NCBI GenBank assembly: GCA_028868695.1
Contig: JAGWTZ010000001.1
Coordinates: 1-64,000 of the forward strand
Length of the DNA: 64,000 bases
Direction: 5' to 3'
Source of the DNA: Alphaproteobacteria bacterium
GTDB taxonomy: Bacteria; Pseudomonadota; Alphaproteobacteria; Rhizobiales; Aestuariivirgaceae
Shown: positions 32,380 to 41,900 of the stretch, piece after piece
How the letters are laid out: each line of letters begins with the position of its first letter
Numbering within the stretch: position 1 is the stretch's first letter
Position numbers and translations under genes: made by a program
Notes under the pieces: model-generated
Database searches by the model: none
Told to the model about the DNA's origin: nothing
Seen by the model: the letters and a program-made list of their open reading frames with translations, nothing else

Positions 32380-34767
32380 ATGCCAACTGTTTCCGAAGTT
32401 CTGAATACCATGGACTATGGCCCCTCGCCGGAAGCCAACGGCCATGTGAAGGAGTGGCTCGCCGCCCATGAAAAAGGCTTCGGCCATTTCATCGCGGGCA
32501 GCTTCACCGCCTCCAATGCCCCGCGCATGGATGTTTTCAACCCCGCCACGGGTGAGAAATTGGCCAGTGTTTACAATGGCAAGGCCGCCGATGTTGAGAA
32601 AGCGGTTCAAGCCGCACGGAAGGCCTTCAAGTCCTGGTCGGCGCTTCCGGGCTTTGAGCGCGCCAGGCATCTCTATGCCCTTGCCCGCCACATCCAGAAG
32701 CGCGAGCGTTTCCTCTCGGTGCTCGAAACCATGGACAATGGCAAGACCATCCGCGAAAGCAGGGACATTGATGTGCCCCTCGTTGCGCGCCATTTCTATC
32801 ATCACGCCGGCTGGGCCCAGCTTGTTGAGACGGAGTTCAAGGGCCTCGGCCCGCTCGGTGTCTGCGGCCAGATCATCCCGTGGAATTTCCCGCTGCTCAT
32901 GCTGGCCTGGAAAATCGCCCCGGCCTTGGCTGCGGGCAATACGGTGGTGTTGAAGCCCGCCGAGTTCACCCCGCTCACCGCGCTGGCCTTCGCCGAAATT
33001 TGCACTGAAGCTGGCCTGCCGCCGGGTGTCGTCAACATCGTCACTGGCGATGGTGAAACCGGTGCTGCACTGGTGGCCCATCCTGATGTCAACAAGATCG
33101 CCTTCACCGGCTCCACCGAAGTGGGCCGCCTGATCCGCGCCGCCACAGCGGGCAGCGGCAAGAAGCTGTCGCTGGAGCTCGGTGGAAAGTCTCCCTTCAT
33201 CGTGTTCGAGGATGCAGACTTGGATGCCGCCGTGGAAGGTGTCGTCGATGCCGTGTGGTTCAACCAGGGCCAGGTCTGCTGCGCGGGCACAAGGCTGCTC
33301 ATCCAGGAAGGCGTTTATGAGCGCTTCATCGCGCTGCTCACCAAGCGCATGCAAAGCCTGCGGGTGGGCGATCCCCTGGACAAATCCAATGACATGGGCC
33401 CGCTGGTTGATCCGGTGCAACTCGCCCGCGTCCGCGCCCTTGTCGAAAAGGGCAAGGCCGAAGGCGGCACCTTGATCGAGGCCCCATGCCCGCTTCCGCC
33501 CAAAGGCAATTTCTTTGCGCCGTCACTGTTTGTTGGCGTCGATGCCGCCTCCACGGTGATGCGCGAGGAAATTTTCGGCCCGGTTGTCGCGGCCATGACC
33601 TTCCGCACCCCCGATGAAGCCGCCGCCATCGCCGATCACACGCGCTATGGCCTCGCCGCCTCCATCTGGTCGGAGAACATCAATGTGGCGCTTGAAGCCG
33701 CCGCCCGCGTCAAGGCCGGCGTGGTGTGGATCAATTCCACGAACCAGTTTGACGCCGCCGCCGGCTTCGGCGGCTACAAGGAGTCAGGCTTCGGCCGTGA
33801 AGGTGGCCGCGAAGGCCTGATCGAATATCTGAAGCCCGCAGGCAAGGCCGCCGCCGTTTCCGCTGCCAAGGCTGCAAAGCTCTCGGGCGCGCCTTCGCCC
33901 TTGAAGCCCGCCAGCGCCGCCGCCATAGACCGCACTGCCAAGCTTTACATTGGCGGCAAGCAGGCGCGCCCGGATTCCGGCTATTCCTATGATGTCACCA
34001 ACGCCAGGGGCCAGCTCATCGGCCAGGCAGGCTTGGGCAACCGCAAGGATGTGCGCAACGCCGTCGAAGCCGCACTGAAAGCCAGCGCATGGGGCAGCGC
34101 CTCGGCCCATAACCGCGCCCAGGTGCTGTTCTTCATCGCCGAAAACCTGAATGCCCGCGCCGCCGAATTCGCCAAACGCCTGGTGGAAGCCGGGGCAACG
34201 CCCCGCGCCGCTGCGGCGGAGGTGGAGCAAGCGCTGCGCCGCATTTTCTATTATGCCGCCCAGGCCGACAAGTTCGATGGCCGCATCCATTCCACCAACG
34301 CCAAGCGCCAAACCACGCTGGCCTTCCATGAGCCTTATGGCGTGATGGGCATCATCTGCCCGGATGAAGCGCCGCTGCTGGCGCTCGTCTCGCTGCTCAT
34401 GCCGGCGCTCGCCATGGGCAACCGCGTGGTGCTCGTGCCCTCACAAGGCCAGCCGCTGATCGCCACTGATTTCTATCAAGTGCTCGACACCTCGGACGTG
34501 CCCGCCGGTGCCGTGAACATCATCACAGGCCAGCGCGATGAGCTGGCCAAAACCCTGGCCGAACATGATGAGGTGGCCGCCCTCTGGTATCATGGTGATG
34601 CCGTGGGCAGCGCCAGCATGGAGAAGGCCTCGGCCGGAAACCTCAAGGTCACATGGGTCAACCAGGGCGTGGCCGTGAACTGGGCTGATGATGCCGAAGC
34701 CCAGGGCCGCGAGTTCCTGCGCCGCGCCACGCAGGTCAAGAACATCTGGATTCCCTACGGCGAGTAG
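32380..34767 (+). CDS. ALDH16-type two-domain aldehyde dehydrogenase
   Basis: A 795-residue protein. Residues about 30-500 are a complete aldehyde dehydrogenase with the NAD-binding IPWNFPLLMLAWK, FTGSTEVGR, the general-base Glu in LELGGKSPF and the catalytic Cys in QGQVCCAGTR. Residues about 520-795 repeat the NAD-binding half only (GVMGIICPDEAPLLALVSLL) and stop before a catalytic Cys position. A degenerate second domain is characteristic of ALDH16. The gene follows deoC by 9 bases, so acetaldehyde from deoxyribose cleavage is the obvious substrate, though ALDH16 specificity is broad. Confidence 0.9.
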   Translation: MPTVSEVLNTMDYGPSPEANGHVKEWLAAHEKGFGHFIAGSFTASNAPRMDVFNPATGEKLASVYNGKAADVEKAVQAARKAFKSWSALPGFERARHLYALARHIQKRERFLSVLETMDNGKTIRESRDIDVPLVARHFYHHAGWAQLVETEFKGLGPLGVCGQIIPWNFPLLMLAWKIAPALAAGNTVVLKPAEFTPLTALAFAEICTEAGLPPGVVNIVTGDGETGAALVAHPDVNKIAFTGSTEVGRLIRAATAGSGKKLSLELGGKSPFIVFEDADLDAAVEGVVDAVWFNQGQVCCAGTRLLIQEGVYERFIALLTKRMQSLRVGDPLDKSNDMGPLVDPVQLARVRALVEKGKAEGGTLIEAPCPLPPKGNFFAPSLFVGVDAASTVMREEIFGPVVAAMTFRTPDEAAAIADHTRYGLAASIWSENINVALEAAARVKAGVVWINSTNQFDAAAGFGGYKESGFGREGGREGLIEYLKPAGKAAAVSAAKAAKLSGAPSPLKPASAAAIDRTAKLYIGGKQARPDSGYSYDVTNARGQLIGQAGLGNRKDVRNAVEAALKASAWGSASAHNRAQVLFFIAENLNARAAEFAKRLVEAGATPRAAAAEVEQALRRIFYYAAQADKFDGRIHSTNAKRQTTLAFHEPYGVMGIICPDEAPLLALVSLLMPALAMGNRVVLVPSQGQPLIATDFYQVLDTSDVPAGAVNIITGQRDELAKTLAEHDEVAALWYHGDAVGSASMEKASAGNLKVTWVNQGVAVNWADDAEAQGREFLRRATQVKNIWIPYGE

Positions 34768-34792
34768 GGGCCAATTCAAAAGGGGCAGGGCC

Positions 34793-35722
34793 ATGTCTGC
34801 AAAAGTGATCATCTCCGCCGCCATCACCGGCAGCATCCACACGCCCACCATGTCGCCGCATCTGCCCATCACGCCGGATGAAATTGCGGCCCAGGCCATT
34901 GCCGCGGCCGAGGCTGGCGCCGCCATCCTGCATTTGCATGCGCGCGACCCTGAGGACGGCCACCCGGTGCCAGCCCCCGAGGTTTATGCGCAGTTCCTGC
35001 CGCGCATCAAACAGGCCTGCAATGCGGTGATCAACATCACCACCGGCGGCGGCCATAACATGAGCGTGGACCAGCGCCTCGAAGGGCCGCTGCGCTTCCG
35101 CCCGGAAATGTGCTCGCTCAACATGGGGTCAATGAATTTCGGCCTCTTCGGCCTGGCCAGCCGCTACAAGGATTGGAAGCACGGCTGGGAAGAAGCCTAT
35201 TTGCGCAACACAGAAGACTTCATCTTCAGGAACACGTTCCGCGACATTGCCCGCATCTTGCGTGATCTGGGTGAGACCCACGGAACGCGCTTTGAGCATG
35301 AATGTTACGATGTCGGCCATCTCTACAATCTGGCGCATTTCGTGGACAAGGGTGCGGTCAAGCCGCCTTTCTTCGTGCAAATGATCTTCGGCATCCTCGG
35401 CGGCATCGGCGCCGACATGCGCAACTTGATGTTCATGAAGGAAACCGCCGACAGGCTTTTCGGCCGGGATTATCGCTGGTCCGTGCTGGCGGCCGGCAAA
35501 AACCAAATGCCATTTTGCACCCAGGCCGCCATGATGGGCGGCAATGTGCGGGTGGGCCTTGAGGACTCACTCTACATCGCCAAGGGCCAGCTTGCCAAAT
35601 CCAGCGCCGAACAGGTGCTGAAGATCCGTGGCATTGTGGAGCAACTGGGCCTCGAAATCGCAACGCCGGATGAGGCGCGCCAGATGCTCGCCCTCAAGGG
35701 CCCTGCTTTGGTGGGGTTCTAG
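34793..35722 (+). CDS. BKACE family beta-keto acid cleavage enzyme (DUF849)
   Basis: A 309-residue Zn2+-dependent TIM-barrel enzyme of the family that includes 3-keto-5-aminohexanoate cleavage enzyme. It uses acetyl-CoA to split a beta-keto acid into acetoacetyl-CoA and a new CoA ester. The zinc motif LHLHARDPEDGHP, the INITTGGG loop, the conserved acid in FEHECYDVGHL and VGLEDSLYIAKG are present. The substrate cannot be read from sequence. AGGGGCAGGG precedes the ATG at 34793. It is the third gene of the deoC run, which hints at a further step in catabolism, but no lysine-fermentation genes are nearby. Confidence 0.88.
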   Translation: MSAKVIISAAITGSIHTPTMSPHLPITPDEIAAQAIAAAEAGAAILHLHARDPEDGHPVPAPEVYAQFLPRIKQACNAVINITTGGGHNMSVDQRLEGPLRFRPEMCSLNMGSMNFGLFGLASRYKDWKHGWEEAYLRNTEDFIFRNTFRDIARILRDLGETHGTRFEHECYDVGHLYNLAHFVDKGAVKPPFFVQMIFGILGGIGADMRNLMFMKETADRLFGRDYRWSVLAAGKNQMPFCTQAAMMGGNVRVGLEDSLYIAKGQLAKSSAEQVLKIRGIVEQLGLEIATPDEARQMLALKGPALVGF

Positions 35723-35772
35723 TTCAGCAAGTTCATTGAGTGGCCCGCATCGGCCAGTTGCAAAGGCCCGCT

Positions 35773-36081
35773 CTAGGCCCGCCCCTTGGGGCTGCAATAA
35801 ATGCCATACAGCGTCTTGAGGATGGACTTCGCCTCGCTGCTGTCCAGCGAGTAATAGATGAACTGCGATTCCCGCCGCGTTTTCACAATGCCCTCGCGCC
35901 GCAGGATGGCCAGGTGCTGCGACAGCGCCGATTGCCGGATGCCTACCCGCTGCTCCAGCTCATTGACGGATTTTTCCCCGTCCACCAGCTGGCAAACGAT
36001 GAGCAGGCGGTTCTCATTGCCCAGAACCTTGAGAAGCTCCGAAGCCGTGTTCGCCTTGTCCTGAAGTTGCGCGATATCCAT
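35773..36081 (-). CDS. ArsR-family repressor, SqrR/BigR type
   Basis: A 102-residue winged-helix protein with the recognition helix IRQSALSQHLAILRREGIVK. It has only two cysteines, Cys30 in LLIVCQLV and Cys96 in GIYCSPKG, exactly 66 residues apart. That is the spacing of the sulfide/persulfide-sensing cysteines of SqrR (41/107) and BigR (42/108). No metal-binding CVC motif is present. A type I sulfide:quinone oxidoreductase is encoded close by. It probably represses sulfide-detoxifying genes until persulfides oxidise the pair to a tetrasulfide. The start abuts its own candidate operator. Confidence 0.85.
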   Translation of the reverse strand: MDIAQLQDKANTASELLKVLGNENRLLIVCQLVDGEKSVNELEQRVGIRQSALSQHLAILRREGIVKTRRESQFIYYSLDSSEAKSILKTLYGIYCSPKGRA

Positions 36082-36102
36082 ATATTCGCATTAACTGAAA
36101 TA
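36082..36102. promoter_or_regulatory. Candidate autoregulatory operator of the ArsR-type gene
   Basis: The minus strand reads AATGCGAATATAT directly before the ATG, within TTTCAGTTAATGCGAATAT. The 13-base core is identical to one upstream of the RND adaptor gene (43243-43267). Its position next to the start codon suggests repression by blocking the promoter or a very short leader. Confidence 0.6.
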
Positions 36103-36161
36103 GCCCGGCTTGGCAATTGCAGGCAGGGCCGCAAGCCCATGCCGGAATTGCAAGGCGCAAT

Positions 36162-37445
36162 TTAAATCACGCCGCCTTTCAGCCCGCGGGTGATGCTGCC
36201 CGTGGGCGGCAACAGCGGAATGAGGCAGGCCTGCAGCGCGTGATAGATGTCCGGCTTGCCGGTGAACACATTGGAGATTGGCCGCAACTGCGCGTCCAGC
36301 TCCGGCTGCCAGCCGCCGTGTTTGTGGTCAATCACATGGCTGTTCACAAAGCCTGCAATGCGCCGGTACCACTCCTCAAAGCGCGGGTCATCATCGACAG
36401 ATGCCAGAACCGCCGCCGCCGCCATGCCTTCGGCCAGCGGCCACCAGAACCGGTCCTGCCGCGCCGGCCGGTTTTCCCAGTCAAGCGTGTAGTAGAAGCC
36501 GCCATTGCCTGCCCAGCCGATGGCCACCGTGGTGAGGAACAAGCCCTTGGCGGCCTCGATCATCCAGCTCTCCGCCCGGCCCGAAAGCTCCCACAGCTGA
36601 ACCAGCAGCCGGCTCCACTCCAGCGCATGGCCGGGCGTGGTGCCGCTGGGGCGGAACACCGGGTCGCCCACATAGGCGCGGTCCACATTCCAGTCCGCGT
36701 CGAAATGCTCGGCCACGCGCCAGCCCTCGGCCCGTGCGTGCCGGTTGATGATCAGTCGCGCGATGCGCTGCGCCATGGTGAGATAGGCTGTGTCTCCCGT
36801 TGCCTCATAGGCCGCCATGGCCGCCTCGGTCAGGTGCATGTTGGAATTCTGCCCGCGGTAGCTGCCCAGCGGCGCCCAATCAGCGGCGAACTCCTCGCGC
36901 ACAGCGCCATGCGCCTCATCCCAGAAGCGGGCCTGCAACACTTGGGTCACATCATCCAGCAAGCGCCCGGCATCCTTGTGGCCGATCACCGTGGCGGAAG
37001 AGGCGGCAAGCAGCACAAAGGCATGGCCATAGGCCTGCTTGGTGGCGTTGGTCGGCCCCTTGTCATCCACGCCCCAGAAATAGCCGCCATGCTTGGCGTC
37101 GCGGTGGCGCGTCCACAGGAAATCCAGCCCATGGCTCACCACCCGCTCAGCGCCGGGAATGCCCAGTTGCTGGGCAATGGCGAAGCAATGCACCATGCGG
37201 CTGGTGTCATGGATCTGCCGCTCCACGCCGGAATTTCCGGCCCGCGGCGCCAAGGGCTGGCCCGCCGTATCGAGTGTGAAAAAGCCGCCTTGCGGGTTGA
37301 AGCTGGCGAACTGGAAAAAGGTGATGAGCCGCATCGCTTCCGCCAGCAGCCACTGCCGGTGCCCCGGCCGCGCCACCAGCCGCGGCCCCGCGGCACTCAC
37401 CCATTCGGGTGCGGTTGTGTCATTCGCGGCCTCGCCCATCATCAT
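36162..37445 (-). CDS. AGE-family sugar epimerase/isomerase
   Basis: A 427-residue (alpha/alpha)6-barrel protein of the N-acylglucosamine 2-epimerase/mannose isomerase/YihS group. Typical features are the repeated helix pairs and the motifs QIHDTSRMVHCFA, DAKHGGYFWGVDD, NSNMHLTEAAMAAYEATGD, RPSGTTPGHALEWSRLL and KHGGWQPELDAQ, which contain the His and Glu/Arg residues used in aldose-ketose exchange. Mannose, an N-acylated sugar or sulfoquinovose are all possible; no sulfoquinovose operon is present. It sits between the regulator and sqr on the same strand, but 80 bases before arsR and 174 bases after sqr, so membership of the sulfide regulon is uncertain. Confidence 0.85.
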   Translation of the reverse strand: MMMGEAANDTTAPEWVSAAGPRLVARPGHRQWLLAEAMRLITFFQFASFNPQGGFFTLDTAGQPLAPRAGNSGVERQIHDTSRMVHCFAIAQQLGIPGAERVVSHGLDFLWTRHRDAKHGGYFWGVDDKGPTNATKQAYGHAFVLLAASSATVIGHKDAGRLLDDVTQVLQARFWDEAHGAVREEFAADWAPLGSYRGQNSNMHLTEAAMAAYEATGDTAYLTMAQRIARLIINRHARAEGWRVAEHFDADWNVDRAYVGDPVFRPSGTTPGHALEWSRLLVQLWELSGRAESWMIEAAKGLFLTTVAIGWAGNGGFYYTLDWENRPARQDRFWWPLAEGMAAAAVLASVDDDPRFEEWYRRIAGFVNSHVIDHKHGGWQPELDAQLRPISNVFTGKPDIYHALQACLIPLLPPTGSITRGLKGGVI

Positions 37446-37491
37446 CCCTCTCGCCCCGCGCCTCGCTGGCGCGGCCGCAGTCTAGATCAAC

Positions 37492-37521
37492 CTGACTTTT
37501 GATGGAATCATCAAAAGTCAG
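37492..37521. repeat. Perfect 13-bp inverted repeat after the sqr gene
   Basis: CTGACTTTTGATG at 37492-37504, loop GAAT, then its exact reverse complement at 37509-37521. It lies between sqr and the AGE gene, both on the minus strand. It shares the core TGACTTTT with the next hairpin, 33 bases away. Confidence 0.65.
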
Positions 37522-37553
37522 ACAAGTCGATCGAAAATAACTGCTTGGGGCGA

Positions 37554-37580
37554 GAATGACTTTTCAAAGAAAAGTCATTC
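37554..37580 (-). terminator. Second hairpin, probable sqr terminator
   Basis: GAATGACTTTTC at 37554-37565 and its reverse complement at 37569-37580 flank a 3-base loop, 40 bases after the sqr stop. It is a candidate transcript end for sqr. It may also be a paired copy of the inverted repeat at 37492-37521. Confidence 0.5.
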
Positions 37581-37619
37581 CGCTCTAGCCGCAGCCCAGC
37601 GCGCAGGGGAAGGGGAGGC

Positions 37620-38906
37620 TCAGCCGTTCTTCACTTCCTTCAGCTTGTTGATGCCCAACAGGTCAAGGAAGGCTTTTTCATAGAGCGTTTCGCTGGTGCC
37701 CTTGCGCATCTTGCGCAGGAAGTATTTTTCAAAGCCCACCTTGGCATTGTGCACCCACTTGCCGGAGGAAGACCAGTTGACATTGCGCGGCGGAATTTGC
37801 GGCTGCGCCACAAAGGCAACGCCGCTGTCGCCGAAATCGGCCAGGCACACGGCGTTCCATGTGGCCTCATGGCTCGGCTCCTGCCCGCGCAGAACCTGGC
37901 CCACATTGGCCGCCGTCGCCGTCACCATGCTTTCAATCATGAAGCCGGTCTTGGGCACGCCGCAGGGAACGGGCGTCGGCCCGGTCGGCGGAATGGCCAC
38001 GCAAACGCCCACGGCAAAGATGTTCTTGAATTTCGGGTTGCGCTGGTGCTTGTCAACAATGGTGAAGCCGCGCGGGTTCGAAAGCCCCTCAATGCCGCGC
38101 ACGGCGGGAATGCCGCGGAAGGCCGGCAGCATCATGGAAAAGCCGAAGGGCAGCTCCTTGGTGGCCTTCACGCTGCCGTCATCGGCGATTTCCTCCACCG
38201 TCATCTTGCCGGGCTCCACCTTCTTCACGCGGGTGGATGTCATCCACTTGATGTGGTGCTGGCGCATCTCGCTTTCGAGAAGGCCCTTGGTGTCGCCCAC
38301 CCCGTCCAGGCCGAGATGGCCGATGTAAGGCTCCGCCGTCACGAAGGTCATCGGCACCTTGTCGCGGATCTTGCGCCGCCGAAGCTCGGTTTCCACGATG
38401 AACAGGAACTCATAGGCCGGGCCGAAGCAGGATGCGCCCTGCACGGCGCCGATGATGATTGGCCCCGGGTTCTTGCAGAACGCCTCGAAGGAAGCGGCGG
38501 CCTTTTCGGCATGGCCCACATGGCAAACCGATTGCGTGTGCCCCGCATGCGGCCCCAGGCCCTCGATCTCGTCAAAGGCCAGCTCCGGCCCGGTGGCGAT
38601 GATCAGATAGTCGTAGGCAATGCTGCTGCCGTCCTCAAGGTCAATGCTGTTGGCCTCGGCGTTCAGCTTTGTGGCCGCCACCGGCTTGAAGGCGATGCCC
38701 TTCTTGGCCAGAATGGGGGCAAGGTCCACCTCCACGTCCTCGCGCTTGCGCCAGCCCACCGCCACCCAGGGGTTGGAGGGCACGAAATGATAAACCGGGT
38801 CGCGCGTCACCACGGTGATCTTGTCCTCCGGGCGCAGCTTGGCCTTCATCTCATAGGCCATGATGGCCCCGCTGAGGCCCGCGCCCAACACCACGATATG
38901 TGCCAT
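37620..38906 (-). CDS. sqr: Sulfide:quinone oxidoreductase, type I
   Basis: A 428-residue FAD protein that oxidises hydrogen sulfide to polysulfide or persulfide at the inner membrane and passes electrons to quinone. FAD-binding GAGLSGAIMAYEM is at the N-terminus. Cys128, Cys160 and Cys354 fall at essentially the positions of the three functional cysteines of the Acidithiobacillus ferrooxidans enzyme (128, 160, 356). VGVCVAIPPTGPTPVPCGVP and the amphipathic C-terminus (YEKAFLDLLGINKLKE) also fit. AAGGA precedes the ATG. A SqrR/BigR-like regulator is encoded 1.5 kb away and a related operator lies upstream. Confidence 0.93.
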   Translation of the reverse strand: MAHIVVLGAGLSGAIMAYEMKAKLRPEDKITVVTRDPVYHFVPSNPWVAVGWRKREDVEVDLAPILAKKGIAFKPVAATKLNAEANSIDLEDGSSIAYDYLIIATGPELAFDEIEGLGPHAGHTQSVCHVGHAEKAAASFEAFCKNPGPIIIGAVQGASCFGPAYEFLFIVETELRRRKIRDKVPMTFVTAEPYIGHLGLDGVGDTKGLLESEMRQHHIKWMTSTRVKKVEPGKMTVEEIADDGSVKATKELPFGFSMMLPAFRGIPAVRGIEGLSNPRGFTIVDKHQRNPKFKNIFAVGVCVAIPPTGPTPVPCGVPKTGFMIESMVTATAANVGQVLRGQEPSHEATWNAVCLADFGDSGVAFVAQPQIPPRNVNWSSSGKWVHNAKVGFEKYFLRKMRKGTSETLYEKAFLDLLGINKLKEVKNG

Positions 38907-38950
38907 GTTCCTTCTCCCGTTTCCGGCGCGGCCATCTGCCCGCCTTTTAC

Positions 38951-38977
38951 ATTAGAATATGCGCAATATTGAATATA
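38951..38977. promoter_or_regulatory. Candidate SqrR/BigR-like operator upstream of sqr
   Basis: An AT-rich segment in the gap between sqr and the RND gene contains ATTAGAATATGCGCAATATT followed by GAATATATC. It shares ATTAGAA and GAATATATCAA with the site before the RND adaptor gene. It starts 45 bases upstream of the sqr ATG. Confidence 0.6.
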
Positions 38978-38999
38978 TCAACCGCAATTTGCAAGCCCC

Positions 39000-41900
39000 T
39001 CACTTCCGCAGCACGAGATAAATCGCGGGGATCACCAGCACGGTCAGCGCCGTGGACGAGGCCAGGCCGAACAGCAGCGAGATCGCCAGCCCCTGGAAGA
39101 TCGGGTCGGAGAGGATCACCACCGCCCCGATCATCGCCGCAATGGCGGTGAGCAGGATGGGCTTGAAGCGGATGGCCCCGGCCTCCAGCAGAACGTCCTT
39201 GAGCGGCCGACCGGAGCCTTGCGCGCCCCGGATGAAATCCACCAGAAGGATGGAATTTCGCACGATGATGCCCGCCAGCGCGATGAAGCCGATCATCGAG
39301 GTGGCCGAGAACGGCGCGCCGAACAGCCAGTGCCCCAGCATGATGCCGATCAGCGTCAGCGGAACCGGTGTCAGGATCACCAGCGGCAGCTTGAACGAGC
39401 CGAACTGCGCCACCACCAGGATATAGATGCCCAGCAGCGCCACCATGAAGGCCGCACCCATGTCGCGGAACGTCACCCACGTCACTTCCCATTCGCCGTC
39501 CCACAGCAGGGCGGATTTGGTCTCGTCCTGCGGCTGGCCATGCAACAGGATTTCGGGCCGTTGCAGCCCGGTCCAATCCACCTTGTCCAGCGCCCGGTTC
39601 ACTTCGATCATGCCATAGATCGGCGCCTCGAACGCGCCGGCCAGTTCGGCGGTCACCATCTCGGCCGAGCGGCCATTGTGCCGGAAGATCGGGAAGGAAG
39701 ACATTTCGTGCTTCACGCTCACCACATCGCCAAGCTCCACAACGCCGCGCCCGCCGGGCAGGGCATTGGCCGGCACCGGCGTGGCCAGGGCCTTCTCGTC
39801 CACCTGCTTGGCGGATGTGTCCAGCGCCATGGTCAGCGCAATGGGCTGGCGCCCCTCGCCGCGGTGCGAATAACCCAAAACGCTATGGGCATAGAGCGAT
39901 TGCAGCGTGTCATAGACATCGCGCTCCTCCACCTTGTTGTATTCAAGATTGTCCTGGTCGATGGCGATGCGCGTCACTGGCATCTGGCGGCCATAGCTGT
40001 CGTCAATGTCCACGATGAACGGCACCGTGGCGAAGGCCTCGCGCACCTTGGCCGCCGTGGCGCGCCGCGCCTCTTCGGTGGGGCCATAGATTTCCGCCAG
40101 CAGCGTGGCCAGAACCGGCGGGCCGGGCGGCGGCTCGGCGGTCTTGATCGCCGTGCCCTTGGGCACATCCATCTGGTCCAGAAGCTTGCGCAGTTCCAGC
40201 GCCACCTCATGGCTGGAGCGCTTGCGCTCGCCCTTGGGCACCAGCGTCACCTGCACATCGCCCATCTCCGGGGCGCTGCGCACATAATAGTGCCGCACCA
40301 GCCCGTTGAAGTTGAACGGTGCCGCCGTGCCCGCATAAGTCTGGATGAATTGCACCTCGGCAATGCCCGCCGCCTTGGCGGCCGCCTGCTGCAGCACGCG
40401 GTTGGTGTCTTCAACCGATGAGCCGCGCGGCAAGTCCACCACGATTTGCAGGTCAGACTTGTTGTCGAAGGGTAAAAGCTTGACGGTCACACTCTTGGAA
40501 TAGAACAGCCCGAGCGAGCCCACCGTCGCCAGCCCGACCAGCGCAAGGAACAGCCAGGCCCGCGCGCGGGACGCCAGAACAGGCCGCGCCACCCTGAGAT
40601 ACATCCGCCCCAGCGCGCCGCCATCCGCCGCGCCATGCGCATGGCCAGCGGCATCATCATGGCCCTTGCCGCCCAGCTTGATCATCAGCCAGGGTGTCAC
40701 GATCACCGCCACGAAGAACGAGAAGATCATCGCCGCCGAGGCATTGGCGGGAATGGGGCTCATGTAGGGCCCCATCAGGCCGGAGACGAACAGCATCGGC
40801 AGCAGCGCCGCCACCACGGTCAATGTGGCCACGATGGTGGGGTTGCCCACCTCGGCCACCGCGTCAATCGCCGCCTGCGTGCGGCTGCGGCTGTCCTTCA
40901 TGCTCCAGTGCCGCGCGATGTTTTCAATCACCACGATCGCGTCATCGACGAGGATGCCGATCGAGAAGATCAGCGCAAACAGGCTCACGCGGTTGAGCGT
41001 GTAGCCCATGATGCGCGAGGCAAACAGGGTGAGCAGGATCGTGGTGGGAATGACAATGGCCACCACCAGCGCCTCGCGAATGCCAATGGCCAGCGCCACC
41101 AGCAGCACGATGGAAACCGTGGCCAGCCCAAGGTGGAACAACAGCTCATTGGCCTTTTCATTGGCCGTCTCGCCATAGTTGCGGGTAACCTTCACCTCAA
41201 GGTCCTGCGGCACGATCTGGCCCTTCACCTGGTCCAGCCGCTGCATGATCCGCCCGGAAATCACCACGGCATTGCTGCCCGCCCGCTTGGCCACGGCCAG
41301 CGAAACAGCGGGCAGGGCCTTCACACCCGCGCCGTCCTTCACCACATCCGACACGCGCCACTCATTGGCGCTGGAGGCCATGCGCACCTCGGCCACGTCG
41401 CGCACATAGACAGGCCGCCCGTCGCGGGTGGTGAGCAGGATGTTGCCGATCTCTTCCGGCGTTTGCAGCGTCTGCCCGGCCTTCAGCGAAATCTGCAAGC
41501 CGTTCTCGCGCACTTGACCAGCCTCGAAGGAGCGGTTGGCCCCGCTCACCTTGGCCGAAAGCTGTTGCAGCGTGATCCCATAAAGCGCCAGCTTCTCGGG
41601 GTTGGGCGCAACGCGGATTTCCTCATTCTGCTCGCCCACCAGATAGGTAAGGCCCACATCCTCCACCTTGGCCAGCTCGGTCTGCAGCTCGCGCGCCACG
41701 CGTGTCAGGCCCTCAGGCGTCCAATGGTCGGCCGACTCCGGCTTGGGCGCCAGCGTCAGAACCGCAATGGCCACATCATCAATGCCGCGCCCAACGATCA
41801 GCGGCTCGGGTATGCCCACAGGAATGCGGTTCATGTTGGCGCGGATTTTTTCATGCACGCGCAAGATCGCGGCATCCGCATTGGTGCCCACGAAGAAGCG

